Notes: a model not told the origin generated them from the letters alone. 64,000 nucleotides of DNA from Aedes albopictus (GCF_035046485.1 NC_085138.1:42381464-42445463), one strand, 5' to 3'; shown: positions 47,101 to 57,300, counted from the first letter of the stretch. Translations and numbers: made by a program.

Positions 47101-47611
47101 AGTAAATTCTCGATCAATAAATCGAAAAAAAAAACACAACCCCAACTAAATCAACAATTTACTTACGCGGTACAAAGCAGCTACCAACGCTTCCGTTCCC
47201 ATTGCACCGCCCGGCACCGTCCTCGTCCAGATAGTCCCGAAACTGGCTCTGGATCGCATTCCACAGCTTCTCGTGAACCAACTTGTTCATTCGGGAAGCG
47301 TTCCGGTACCACGTCCCGAACCGTTTCCGACAGCACGGACAGTTGAGGTTGTTCTTCTCGATCGTTCCGCTGAGACAGTTCCGGCAGAACCGGTGCTGGC
47401 ACGGAAGAAACACCGGCTCAACCAGAACCGATTGGCAAACGGTGCACAGGATGTCATCCAGTTGGAGATTCTCCAAATTCAACAAGGAGGAACCGTGGCC
47501 GATGGTGGTGCCATTTCGGTTCGCAGTCGACGACCCCGCCGAACTGCCACCACCGGCACCCAGATGCGGATTCGCTCCGGCCGATGGGTAGTTGAGCAGC
47601 TTCGAAGACAT
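31117..47611 (-). CDS. RNF168: RNF168-like RING E3 ubiquitin ligase (4 exons)
   Basis: Exons 47611-47167, 37274-36824, 36754-36398 and 32140-31117 (minus) join in frame to 2277 nt, 758 residues. The C3HC4 RING has C56, C59, C71, H73, C76, C79, C91 and C94. An [19 protein letters not shown] helix (about residues 155-195) matches the ubiquitin-binding UMI/LR region of RNF168/RNF169. A second helix, [17 protein letters not shown] (about 585-605), resembles the C-terminal MIU and is followed by basic sequence. In other animals RNF168 ubiquitylates H2A at DNA double-strand breaks to recruit repair factors; that role here is inferred. The long basic Ser/Pro-rich linkers are poorly conserved. An in-frame upstream Met at 47737 exists, but MSSK at 47611 looks the better start. 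Confidence 0.85.
32208..36310. mobile_element. hAT-like TIR-bounded carrier of a 12-bp satellite (intron 3)
   Basis: The left end GGGCGTAGCAAG and the inverted right end GGGCGTAGCCAG face each other across 4.1 kb. The flanking octamers are ATGGCCAA (32200-32207) and ATGGAAAA (36311-36318), 6 of 8 identical, fitting an aged hAT target duplication. Almost all the interior is a diverged 12-bp tandem repeat of GAATTCCTGGAG/GAATCCCTGGAG type. Because 12 is a multiple of three, long open frames appear on both strands (E-F-L-E or R-N-S-S repeats); these are not genes. It fills nearly all of intron 3 of the RNF168-like gene. Confidence 0.7.
36398..36754 (-). CDS. RNF168: RNF168-like gene, exon 3
   Basis: The acceptor CGTTTCAG precedes 36754 and the donor GTAAGT starts at 36397. 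A 69-bp intron separates it from exon 2. It encodes Ser-rich, poly-Gln and poly-Asp segments. Confidence 0.78.
36824..37274 (-). CDS. RNF168: RNF168-like gene, exon 2 (ubiquitin-binding helix)
   Basis: The acceptor TTTCTTTTCAG precedes 37274 and the donor GTAAGG starts at 36823. It encodes [16 protein letters not shown] and the long charged helix, then an acidic/Ser-rich linker. Confidence 0.85.
37384..38047. mobile_element. piggyBac-type MITE with reiterated hairpins
   Basis: TTAA duplications (37380-37383 and 38048-38051) flank the inverted ends CCCTTTATAAGGC and GCCTTATAAAGGG, the diagnostic layout of piggyBac-type elements. Inside are five copies of CAGTGGCAACTATATTGCCA (about 37394, 37770, 37806, 37864 and 37906), each folding as GTGGCAA-loop-TTGCCAC. 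No transposase. It lies in intron 1 of the RNF168-like gene. Confidence 0.85.
38052..38499. other. Non-coding; possible LTR-type sequence
   Basis: It contains TGTGTCCAATAAAATAATC and then AATGGCGACGAGATGAACC at 38340, which resembles the junction between an LTR and a tRNA primer-binding site. No second LTR was found, so this is only a suggestion. Confidence 0.25.
38497..38812. repeat. Array of about 5 paired-hairpin units (66-72 bp)
   Basis: Each unit holds a variable hairpin followed by a constant one and the phrase GAG-TAGGCGA. Variable stems: GTTCCTT/AAGGGAC (38500-38516), GTTCCTT/AAGGTAC (38566-38582), GTTCACCT/AGGTGAAC (38638-38656) and GTTTACT/AGTAAAC (38706-38723). The constant stem is AACGGAT/ATCCGTT with a 3-nt loop. 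The last unit lacks the left half of its first stem. The stem halves change together between units. Confidence 0.8.
39261..40045. mobile_element. MITE with CCGTCGTGCGGGGCT inverted ends
   Basis: Inverted ends CCGTCGTGCGGGGCTACTTT on the left and AAGAAGCCCCGCACGACGG on the right; TA on both sides (39259-39260 and 40046-40047). CGGGGCTACTTT recurs at about 39288-39299, and an inverted AAAGTAGCCCC occurs near 39824. It is 785 bp and non-coding, nested in a foldback element. Confidence 0.83.
40139..40394 (+). mobile_element. Non-autonomous Helitron, intact ends
   Basis: It begins TCTATATATATAAAAATGC after an A and ends GGGGACAGCTAG before a T, with the hairpin GGCAAGACAAAGTTTGCC just inside. This is the canonical TC...CTAG structure inserted between A and T. 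It is 256 bp, with two relatives at 16805-17254. Confidence 0.85.
40563..41175 (+). pseudogene. Chimeric pseudogene: unknown nuclear-type fragment plus RpL9-like tail
   Basis: The first part (40563-41020) encodes a Ser/Gly/Pro-rich, regulatory-looking protein including [18 protein letters not shown], with a frameshift near 40700-40723. I do not recognise its source. From about 41026 another frame reads [17 protein letters not shown] and then [10 protein letters not shown] and VRTVCSHID, ending TAA at 41173-41175; this resembles the N-terminal half of ribosomal protein L9. The two parts are joined out of frame. It lies in intron 1 of the RNF168-like gene, opposite strand, directly right of the foldback element. 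Confidence 0.65.
41567..41700 (+). repeat. CCCGTAACGTGGGTAGATC repeat, copy 1
   Basis: It contains CCCGTAACGTGGGTAGATCA, then GGTGCGTTGCGGTGTAAGATC and AATTTTGATCTTG. Two inverted relatives lie at 43790-43916 and 44058-44189. Confidence 0.6.
42278..42328. repeat. Hexamer microsatellite (TAATGC)n then GAGCAT
   Basis: About five copies of TAATGC, followed by GAGCATGAGCATGAG. Confidence 0.8.
42802..43185. mobile_element. pogo-like MITE
   Basis: Inverted ends CAGTCGACTCTC with TA on both sides (42800-42801 and 43186-43187); this terminus is typical of pogo/Tigger-type elements. The interior repeats ATCGAGAT(A/G) with AGAGA many times. It is 384 bp and non-coding. Confidence 0.8.
43186..43789. 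other. No gene seen
   Basis: AT-rich intronic spacer without a protein-like frame. Confidence 0.35.
43790..43916 (-). repeat. CCCGTAACGTGGGTAGATC repeat, copy 2
   Basis: Contains CAAATCTTGATCCTGGAATG, then GGTAGATCTTACACCGTAACG, ending ACCCACGTTACGGG. Confidence 0.65.
44058..44189 (-). repeat. CCCGTAACGTGGGTAGATC repeat, copy 3
   Basis: Direct repeat of copy 2, about 270 bp away, with the same ending ACCCACGTTACGGG. Confidence 0.65.
44201..44271 (-). repeat. tRNA-like sequence
   Basis: On the minus strand an A-box-like TAGCCGAGAGAGC is followed by a B-box-like GAGTTCAATTCTC. The acceptor is degenerate; probably a SINE fragment or pseudogene. Confidence 0.4.
44404..44612. mobile_element. 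Short element made of about 11 ATTTGGCATAA motifs in two orientations
   Basis: Five forward motifs (ACATTTGGCATAAGG type) on the left face six inverted ones (TTATGCCAAATGA type) on the right. The outer ends GGGACATTTGGCATAAGG and the inverse of TTATGCCAAATGACATATACCC resemble MITE termini. Target duplication is unclear. Confidence 0.6.
44660..45905. mobile_element. Foldback element with arms of about 120-180 bp
   Basis: The left phrase AACGGAATCGCTCAAGTAAT...TGCATTATTTTTCCGTGACC, followed by GCAAGCCCCATTTGATTTGA, is answered in inverse at 45713-45893. The middle (44790-45712) holds unrelated AT-rich sequence and a second palindromic element. Confidence 0.6.
45494..45705. mobile_element. Palindromic MITE nested in the foldback element
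   Basis: Left AATAAAGCGACGCTTTCTCA...GAATTTTCCACGC is answered by the inverse CGTGGAAAATTC...AAGCGTCGCTTTAT. The arms are about 90 bp. Confidence 0.65.
45906..47166. other. Intron 1 of the RNF168-like gene, mostly unassigned
   Basis: AT-rich intronic sequence leading to the donor of exon 1. It contains the MITE at 46438-46608 and no protein-like frame. Confidence 0.4.
46438..46608. mobile_element. MITE related to 24379-24600
   Basis: Inverted ends GGGTAGGTGAACCTATTTT and the inverse of AAAATAGGAACACCTGCCC. The interior shares AACTAAGTCAATTT and TAGATACTGTACGTATCTCA with the other copy. Confidence 0.55.
47167..47611 (-). CDS. RNF168: RNF168-like gene, exon 1 (RING)
   Basis: From ATG at 47611-47609 to the donor GTAAGT at 47166-47161. 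It encodes a Gly/Ser-rich N-terminus and the RING domain, followed by [17 protein letters not shown] as in RNF168. Confidence 0.86.
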
Positions 47612-48308
47612 CTTTCGAGAACTTACAAATTTCGCACACAAAAAATCACACACAGAATCGTTCTTCGTTCGCCCCGCCCGCGAACCCCAACCAGCCCCGC
47701 ACCGACGAAATGGGCTGCTGGCTGCTGCTGCTGCCAATCGAACAAAAAGGGAAACACCGGCAGGAAGAAATTTTTCTCAAGGACTTTACACAGTTCGTTC
47801 GCGCACACACAGAGTTTCAAATCCGGGGAGCGATTATCACATCTTGACGGACGAAATCGATACTTTTCACTGCCTAAACGGAACGCCGGATACTAGCGGA
47901 ACCGAACGGTGCTAACACAAGCCGGCCACAAAGCCGGAATACCGCACTAAATTGTCGATTTTCAACGCCACTACACAACCGAAAAATGGCAGCTTTTACG
48001 CGAGATGGACAAAGTTTAGTTTTTTTGGTTTACACACTCGCGAGTTTACACTCTTCGCTTCATTCATTTCGCAATGTTTGGTTGTGTGCGTTGGGACGAA
48101 TGTCAAAAATTTATGCTTTTTGCAATGTTTTGACATTTGTCGTGACAGCATATCGAACGAATGTTTTAGTGTTTTATGCGCGGACAAGGGCCGCACTCGG
48201 GATTTTTTCGTTAAAAAATGTTCATGATTCCGATGAACTCGTTTGACAATCAATAATTGAAATTCGAAATCCAATAGTTGAGCCAATCTGAATTTATTCT
48301 AAATCCAA
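47612..48308 (-). promoter_or_regulatory. Presumed promoter and 5' UTR of the RNF168-like gene
   Basis: The 700 bp between the start codon and the 11-bp satellite must hold the core promoter unless there is an upstream untranslated exon beyond the array. It is GC-richer near the gene. No TATA box was assigned, and the transcription start is not visible from sequence alone. Confidence 0.4.
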
Positions 48309-51300
48309 ACAACATCCAATCCAAATCCAATCCAAATCCAATCCAAATCCAATCCAAATCCAATCCAAATCCAATCCAAATCCAATCCAAATCCAATCCA
48401 AATCCAATCCAAATCCAATTCAAATCCAATCCAAATCCAATCCAAATCCAATCCAAATCCAATCCAAATCCAATCCAAATCCAATCCAAATCCAATCCAA
48501 ATCCAATCCAAATCCAATCCAAATCCAATCCAAATCCAATCCAAATCCAATCCAAATCCAATCCAAATCCAATCCAAATCCAATCCAAATCCAATCCAAA
48601 TCCAATCCAAATCCAATCCAAATCCAATCCAAATCCAATCCAAATCCAATCCAAATCCAATCCAAATCCAATCCAAATCCAATCCAAATCCAATCCAAAT
48701 CCAATCCAAATCCAATCCAAATCCAATCCAAATCCAATCCAAATCCAATCCAAATCCAATCCAAATCCAATCCAAATCCAATCCAAATCCAATCCAAATC
48801 CAATCCAAATCCAATCCAAATCCAATCCAAATCCAATCCAAATCCAATCCAAATCCAATCCAAATCCAATCCAAATCCAATCCAAATCCAATCCAAATCC
48901 AATCCAAATCCAATCCAAATCCAATCCAAATCCAATCCAAATCCAATCCAAATCCAATCCAAATCCAATCCAAATCCAATCCAAATCCAATCCAAATCCA
49001 ATCCAAATCCAATCCAAATCCAATCCAAATCCAATCCAAATCCAATCCAAATCCAATCCAAATCCAATCCAAATCCAATCCAAATCCAATCCAAATCCAA
49101 TCCAAATCCAATCCAAATCCAATCCAAATCCAATCCAAATCCAATCCAAATCCAATCCAAATCCAATCCAAATCCAATCCAAATCCAATCCAAATCCAAT
49201 CCAAATCCAATCCAAATCCAATCCAAATCCAATCCAAATCCAATCCAAATCCAATCCAAATCCAATCCAAATCCAATCCAAATCCAATCCAAATCCAATC
49301 CAAATCCAATCCAAATCCAATCCAAATCCAATCCAAATCCAATCCAAATCCAATCCAAATCCAATCCAAATCCAATCCATATCCAATCTAAATCCAATCT
49401 AAATCCAATCTAAATCCAAGCCAAATCCAATCCAAATCCAATCCAAATCCAATCCAAATCCAATCCAAATCCAATCCAAATCCAATCCAAATCCAATCCA
49501 AATCCAATCCAAATCCAATCCAAATCCAATCCAAATCCAATCCAAATCCAATCCAAATCCAATCCAAATCCAATCCAAATCCAATCCAATCCAAATCCAA
49601 TCCAAATCCAATCCAAATCTAATCCAAATCCAATCCAAATCCAATCCAAATCCAATCCAAATCCAATCCAAATCCAATCCAAATCCAATCCAAATCCAAT
49701 CCAAATCCAATCCAAATCTAATCCAAATCCAATCCAAATCCAATCCAAATCCAATCCAAATCCAATCCAAATCCAATCCAAATCCAATCCAAATCCAATC
49801 CAAATCCCATCCAAATCCAATCCAAATCCAATCCAAATCCAATCCAAATCCAATCCAAATCCAATCCAAATTCAAATCCAATCCAAATCCAATCCAAATC
49901 CAATCCAAATCCAATCCAAATCCAATCCAAATCCAATCAAAATCCAATCCAAATCCAATCCAAATCCAATCCAAATCCAATCCAAATCCAATCCAAATCC
50001 AATCCAAATCCAATCCAAGTCCAATCCAAATCCAATCCAAATCCAATCCAAATCCAATCCAAATCCAATCCAAATCCAATCCAAATCCAATCCAAATCCA
50101 ATCCAAATCCAATCCAAATCCAATCCAAATCCAATCCAAATCCAATCCAAATCTAATCCAAATCCAATCCAAATCCAATCCAAATCCAATCCAAATCCAA
50201 TCCAAATCCAATCCAAATCCAATCCAAATCCAATCCAAATCCAATCCAAATCCAATCCAAATCCAATCCAAATCCAATCCAAATCCAATCCAAATCCAAT
50301 CCAAATCCAATCCAAATCCAATCCAAATCCAATCCATATCCAATCCAAATCCAATCCAAATCCAATCCAAATCCAATCCAAATCCAATCCAAATCCAATC
50401 CAAATCCAATCCAAATCCAATCCAAATCCAATCCAAATCCAATCCAAATCCAATCCAAATCCAATCCAAATCCAATCCAAATCCAATCCAAATCCAATCC
50501 AAATCCAATCCAAATCCAATCCAAATCCAATCCAAATCCAATCCAAATCCAATCCAAATCCAATCCAAATCCAATCCAAATCCAATCCAATCCAAATCCA
50601 ATCCAAATCCAATCCAAATCCAATCCAAATCCAAACCAAATCCAAACCAAATCCAATCCAAATCCAATCCAAATCCAATCCAAATCCAATCCAAATCCAA
50701 TCCAAATCCAATCCAAATCCAATCCAAATCCAATCCAATCCAAATCCAATCCAAATCCAATCCAAATCCAATCCAAATCCAATCCAAATCCAATCCAAAT
50801 CCAATCCAAATCCAATCCAAATCCAATCCAAATCCAATCCAAATCCAATCCAAATCCAATCCAAATCCAATCCAAATCCAATTCAAATCCAATCCAAATC
50901 CAAATCCAAATCCAATCCAAATCCAATCCAAATCCAATCCAAATCCAATCCAAATCCAATCCAAATCCAATCCAAATCCAATCCAAATCCAATCCAAATC
51001 CAATCCAATCCAATCCAAATCCAATCCAAATCCAATCCAAATCCAATCCAAATCCAATCCAAATCCAATCCAAATCCAATCCAAATCCAATCCAAATCCA
51101 ATCCAAATCCAATCCAAATCCAATCCAAATCCAATCCAAATCCAATCCAAATCCAATCCAAATCCAATCCAAATCCAACCCAAATCCAATCCAAATCCAA
51201 TCCAAATCCAATCCAAATCCAATCCAAATCCAATCCAAATCCAATCCAAATCCAATCCAAATCCAATCCAAATCCAATCCAAATCCAATCCAAATCCAAT

Positions 51301-51680
51301 CCAAATCCAATCCAAATCCAATCCAAATCCAATCCAAATCCAATCCAAATCCAATCCAAATCCAATCCAAATCCAATCCAAATCCAATCCAAATCCAATC
51401 CAAATCCAATCCAAATCCAATCCAAATCCAATCCAAATCCAATCCAAATCCAATCCAAATCCAATCCAAATCCAATCCAAATCCAATCCAAATCCAATCC
51501 AAATCCAATCCAAATCCAATTCGAATCCAGTTCAAATCCAATCCAAATCCAATCCAAATCCAATCCAATCCAAATCCAATCCAAATCCAATCCAAATCCA
51601 ATCCAAATCCAATCCAAATCCAATCCAAATCAAATCCAAATCCAATCCAAATCCAATCCAATCCAAATCCAATCCAAATC
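48309..51680. repeat. 11-bp satellite (AATCCAATCCA)n, about 3.4 kb
   Basis: About 300 units. The plus strand almost lacks G; the minus strand is TTTGGATTGGA repeats. The left third (to about 49370) is nearly perfect. The rest has scattered substitutions (AATCTA, AAACCA) and occasional loss of a hexamer leaving ATCCA pentamers (for example near 49588, 50588, 50737, 51005 and 51568). Because 11 is not a multiple of 3 and the unit lacks stops, all frames stay open, producing N-P-I-Q or W-I-G-F-G-L-D frames. These are not genes. Confidence 0.97.
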
Positions 51681-54193
51681 CTAATTCTAATGTGATTGGA
51701 TCCTAAACATTTCGAACTTATTTTCTGGCAAGAAACGAATACAATATTTTGAGCGTGCAACTTGCATTCGAACTTGTCTGATAGCGTGATTGCGTGCAAC
51801 TTATTTTGCATGGAAAGTTTTATTAGCAAAATTGTGTGCAAGTAGTTCCATACACTCTGATGATTTTTTCTTAACAAGTTAACTAACTTACTCTATTTTT
51901 GGTAATTATTTGAAAACTTATGTAGATATTGTAAAACAATATTATTTTTTAAACTTGAGTTTGATTTTTGACGAAAAAAATGTTCCTTAACATGCATTCA
52001 AAATAAAACACGGAAAAAAGATGTTTTTAAAAATAAGTTTTTAAACGGATAAAATAACATAACCTTGAACATAGCATGGAAACAATCTTCACTTTCAAAA
52101 CAAGTAAAAATTGAAACAGAGCTTTGGAGTCTGTAGTGCATTCGTCTCAGTGATTCTTCTGGTTAGTTTGTCTCGTCTTATCAAGTAAAAAGAAGCAGAA
52201 ACAAGTTTGTATTAGTTTGCATTTATTTCTCGGATGATTGCAAATTCATGTTAAAAATATAAGAGAAAAAGCAAGGGAGAAAAAGGATTCCTCAAGATAA
52301 AACAGAGCAACCCGCGTGGTTATGTATCAACCTAAGAATTTTTCAGTCCACGCAAAAGCGACGCATGCCCTGATGGACGCATGAACACGCGGGCATGCCA
52401 GCCAGAGGGCAAGCATTATAATGCTCCGCCCTAATCGCGCCAATGGGGAGAGAGGATCCAATCGTTCGGCGTGCCTGATGCTCATTCGGGAGGATAAAGG
52501 AGGAAACAGCAGATAATAATACCTATATATGGATACAATGTTGCGCAAAAAGCAAAGGAATGTTTCGATTGGCGATAATGTGTGCTGGAATGGTCATAAA
52601 TAACGCTGGAGTAAATGCTGGGTTCGTTGCTGTACGGTTGGTGTTATTGCAATGGCGGATGCCAAAACAAATGTCCATTTACGTTTAACGAGGATGTAGT
52701 TTTCTGCAAGGTCGATCGAATATCCGGTCAATTATTAAGTGGACTTTTGAATACGAGCAAAGAATCCTAATAAAAAATTTCAATACACATAAAATACATT
52801 TTATGGCAATAAAAACAATAAACTAACCATTTCGTTTATAGTTATACACCATACGATGTATCGTAACTGTTACAATAGTTTCTTAAACATCGTATCAATT
52901 GGAAAATTGATTTTTTTTTTCGAATAAATAACATTTTATATTAACCGATGTTATTTGAGGTGGTACACGGAAAAATACTCTTTAAAGGGGTACGACACAT
53001 CATAAAAAAAAACTATTCCCAACAACTAATACTTATATTTCTGACGAACTTTGCAAAAAATCAACTCTGAAGTGGATGAGTGGCTGTTTCGAAAAAGTGT
53101 TAAGTCTCCTCATCAAAAGAATACAATGATCGTTATACAATTGTTACAATGTGAATATCGGAAGAGCGTTGTGAATAAGGCATACAATGCCTATTTATAA
53201 TTGCTGCTACAACTCTTTTATTTAAGAAGGATCATAGAATCAGAAGAATAATCGAAGGCAAATTCAGGTAGGCCTACCTATATGGACATATCACACACAC
53301 GGAATGAATGAGCGATCTCACGCCGGCATTCGAGCATCACTTGACAAAATACCGTTCTCTGGAACAATGTGCTCCGATTATTATGATTGGCGGCAACCTG
53401 GTCCTCTTCAGCCAGAACCAGCAACGGAACGGGTTGAACGGTTTGAAAGAGATTTGCGAGACTGAGTTGGCATTAATTGTGTCTTTGAACGCAGGGAGTC
53501 CTGTTTTGACGCATGGAGTGCGACTTTGAATGGTAATATTTTAACGGATTAACTGTTGACTGCTTTTCTTGGATAATCGATGCGAATCCTGCTGGTTGGT
53601 GAAGTGGTTCTGAAAAAAGGGGTTTGTGCAAAATTCCGGCGTTTCGGATGATTGGAATAGAGGCTATTCTTTTTGTATTTTTGTTTAATTCTCTTCTATT
53701 CCAATATGGATACATTATGTTGTATTGTACTCACTTCTCTCTATTACGGGTATTATATTCCCACTGTCACAGAGCCGGTTAGCATTCTTGGGTCCGAATT
53801 GATTCAAGCATTACCATACGGCGAATATTAAAAAGATTATGCGTATAAAAATGTTACATATCATAGTGTTATCAACTACCTACTACAAAGGCTATAGTAA
53901 ATCTCAAGCACTGAAATCCAGAACAGTTTGAAAAATCCAGAACGTCCCAAAAATATATAAAATGTAATGGAATACCCTAAAAGCATCATGGAATCATTTG
54001 TGAAATTCTTCGCATTTGATAATGTAAGGATACTTTTTGTAGTGCAAACAGCCACTGTGACTGCTGTAGAAGTCAAGGGTTTCAGAACAGTTTGAACTCT
54101 GCAGATCCAGAATGGTCTTCATGGAGGTTCAGCAATAAATAACATGATTGATAATTCTTCGTTACTCAGCGAAGGGAAAATGGCTACTGTTAC
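51681..54193. other. No gene seen
   Basis: AT-rich intergenic DNA. Short frames such as 53308-53529 show no domain. A GC-richer patch lies near 52340-52480. No clear repeat ends were found. Confidence 0.4.
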
Positions 54194-54457
54194 GGAAACG
54201 TTATATTTTTCGGACTTTCAAGTCTTTCAGAGCAGCAAGAACAATATTGCTTCAGTTTCCGACGGTTTCGGTAATATATTTTACCATTTTCAAGGAATTG
54301 AATGGACAATCGAATACAGAGCACTAACTTCCGTACAAGAGAATACAATTACTATCACTTGAAAATGGTAAAATATATTACCAAAACCATTGGAAAGTGA
54401 AGCAATGTTGTTCTTGTCGCTCTGAAAGACTGCAAAGGCCGGAAATTTAAAGTTTCC
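54194..54457. mobile_element. Foldback element with arms of about 100 bp
   Basis: Left GGAAACGTTATATTTTTCGG...CTTTCAGAGC...TTTTACCATTTTCAAG is answered by the inverse CTTGAAAATGGTAAAA...GCTCTGAAAG...GTTTCC. Non-coding; target duplication not determined. Confidence 0.65.
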
Positions 54458-54646
54458 ATAGCTGCAAAATTCAGTCGCTAAGCAATCCTTCCGTTACAAG
54501 TTTAGACCCGGAGTTTAGTTTGACTGACCTGTAGTAAATAGCCGAAATCCCATAACGCTCACCCTCTGTCCGCTTAATAGGAGTTCTTTATATAGAAATT
54601 CGTTTAGTAAGAGACTACTATATTCTGAGGAATTCTTAATTGTCAT

Positions 54647-55379
54647 TAGGGTGGCCCACACTTATATGAAAAACAAAAATTTCGAAAAATACCAAGTCTT
54701 ACCTCCTAAATCAGTTGTTTTGGATTCCCAGAAGCTACGTTCAAAATTTGAGCAAAATCGGTTGAGCCTAAGGGGGCGCTCAAAACGCTTGAAGTTTGTA
54801 TGGGAAAACTTGGCCAAATGTATGCAGAAAATTTAAGTTTTCGAATTTTGGGGCTAGGTGGCGCTGTAAGCGTTCAATAATCAAACCCTTTGGTATTATT
54901 ATAGGTGACTATATGCCAGAGAACTTTGTCGAAGACCGCGAAGTGATCCGACGGCTGTGAAAAAAGTTATACCCTAGGCAAAGTGAGACAAAGTATTGAG
55001 ATTTCATTATTGATATTATTCCTTTACATGTATTGGAAAAATAACAATAAAGTTTATCCTCACTTTTCCTAGGGTATAACTTTTTTCACAGCCGTCGGAT
55101 CACTTCGCGGTCTTCGACAAAGTTGTTTGGCATATAGTCACCTACAATAATACCAAAGGGTTTAATACCAAAGGGCAAAATTCGAAAACTTAAAATTTCT
55201 GCATACATTTGGCCAAGTTTTCCCATACAAACTTCAAGCGTTTTGAGCGCCCCCTTAGGCTCAACTGATTTTGCTCAAATTTTGAACGTAGCTTCTGGAA
55301 GTCCAAAACAACTGATTTAAGAGGTAAGACTTGGCATTTCTCGAAATTTTTGTTTTTCATATAAGTGTGGGCCACCCTA
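54647..55379. mobile_element. Full-length palindromic element, TAGGGTGG ends
   Basis: Ends TAGGGTGGCCCACACTTATA and exact inverse; arms of about 330 bp meet near 55000. The terminal TAGGGTGG is shared with the element at 11586-12219. No target duplication: the flanks AATTGTCAT and CTGCGTAGC differ. Frames at both ends (60-61 codons) are mirror images of each other and not genes. Confidence 0.82.
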
Positions 55380-55588
55380 CTGCGTAGCCACTAAAATTCT
55401 CCAGTTAATGATTTAGTTTGTTTTGGTTAAATTTTTAGCAATAGAGAGAGTCGACGAAGAGAAATAGATCAAGTCAATTAGGCTCTTATAAAAAATCATT
55501 GTCGAAATATTAATGACACTAAAGCATTTTCATAGATTTTCAGCGATTTTATAAGTAGGCTCCTAAAACGGAAGTGGTACATACACTA

Positions 55589-55766
55589 AGGTCTTTTTTT
55601 ACACGGGTAGTTTTTCTGCTTTAACTCGGTCAATATTGAACCTACCTATCTGATTTTCCGTACACAGGTTGTACTAACCGTGTCTACCTGTGTACAAATT
55701 TTCATGTGAATTGGCTCAAAATTGACTGAGTTAAAGCAGAAAAACTACCCGTGTAAAAAAAGACCT
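55589..55766. mobile_element. Short palindromic MITE, AGGTC ends, TA-flanked
   Basis: AGGTCTTTTTTTACACGGGT at left, exact inverse at right; TA at 55587-55588 and 55767-55768. Arms about 55 bp. Confidence 0.78.
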
Positions 55767-56218
55767 TAGACTCACACTTACAGATCATCCCCACCCCCCT
55801 AAACGATGACCGTAATATTTGAATGACCCTTGACGTGGATAACGTAGACATCAACAACCATGCGCCTCCATGTGTTTCTCAATATTTTTGGAAACACTTG
55901 GCTGATAATAAAATCACCAGAAAACCTTAATTGCAAGCAACAAAAAAATAAAGGAAGTTGATCATTTTCATTGGGAAATATTTTCTGTGGGTTTGGCTGC
56001 CTGGCTTTTAGAAGGATGATTTATGCAAACATATCTTGACATTCTTTGCCTATAAGTAATGATCAAATCACATTCAGGAATGATTTTATTAGTTGGACCA
56101 TTTTACTCCACCTGGGCTTTTCGGGCTCTGTTTTTGTATTGATCGGCGTCATCTATAACAAAGCCCCACTTACCAATAAAAATGACATCGTAAACCATTC
56201 AAAGGCACGCATATAATA

Positions 56219-56351
56219 GTAGTTTACGCAACAAGGTGCAGAATGACGATTTTTACAGCACGAGTCGTACATTTATCCAACGAGGCTTGCCGAGTTGGAT
56301 AATTACGACGAGTGCTGGAAAAATGGAGTTCTGCACCGAGTTGCGTACAAC
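56219..56351. repeat. Palindromic repeat of the GCACGAGTCGT family
   Basis: GTAGTTTACGCAACAAGGTG...GCACGAGTCGT...TTATCCAACGAGG is followed by its inverse. It shares the TTATCCAACGAGGCTTGCCG core with copies A and B at 24622 and 25762. Confidence 0.65.
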
Positions 56352-57300
56352 GTTTTTTGCAATTTCATAAATTACCCTTGAGGATAGTTTTCAACAAAAC
56401 TTTTCCATCAAACTGCACACTGATGTTCATAGCCAATGTTTAAGAAAATCTGATCATAATAGGTTATACTGTGCAGTTGTCACAATTTTTCAAAACTGCG
56501 TCCAGATAGCATCATGAAGTTGACCAAAACTAAAAACAGTGCTGTAATGGTTCATTACGCAACGCAAATCAGTGCTGTAATAAACCATTACAGCACTGTT
56601 TATTTGGTGTGGGAAAGTAGGCCTTTTCCTGTCAGATTTGCGTGAGGTAAAACAGCCTATTACGATGAGAAATTGCAAAAATAATAATGCAAGCCCGTAG
56701 GAAAATGCACGCCCACTGATTTACTCGTGATCAAATCGACAAACCTAAACACCGTGACAGCAAATTACCGCACCAAAATTTAAACATCAACCAAATCGCT
56801 TGAAAATTGGTCGTAAAGTATCGACGGTGGGTCGGCTATGTAAGTATTTGATTGCAGCGCACCCTGGTCTGAGTCTGAGTGGTCACCCACCATGCGGCGG
56901 AGGGTCACACCAACCACCGAACAAAAGAGGTGTGAAAAGCTGCACGATACGGGGTGATACAGTTTTATTTGCCATCATTTTTGGCTGTTTGTTGGTGATG
57001 CTGCTGCGCCATGTGTGGACGAATATGGATTGTGACTTGGGCTGTTATGGGCCTACGCCCTTTTTAACGACGAACGACGATGCGACACATTCAGAGAAAT
57101 ATATGTGATTGCTGTCTAAGATCATAAAAAGAACTCCCCATGGATTTACGCATTTCTGTGAATTTTGAATCAGTTGGTTCAAGTGTAAGTGTAAATCCAT
57201 ATTAAGTGGATTCAAATTTGTTGGATAATTGCTGCACTGTTCATGGTTTCGGAGTTTCGTAATAGGGCAGCCCCTATGAGATAAACTTGTGAAAAAAATA

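Noticed and set aside
48250..51877. Open frames of up to 706 codons across the 11-bp satellite on both strands
   Set aside because: The unit has no stop codon in any frame, so open frames are automatic. The same translation appears in several frames and strands, and there is no non-repeat domain.
53308..53529. 73-codon frame MSDLTPAFEH...
   Set aside because: No domain, no supporting splice structure or repeat family; could not be distinguished from chance.
54651..55375. Pair of near-identical 60-61 codon peptides on opposite strands
   Set aside because: Mirror translation of the two arms of one palindromic element.
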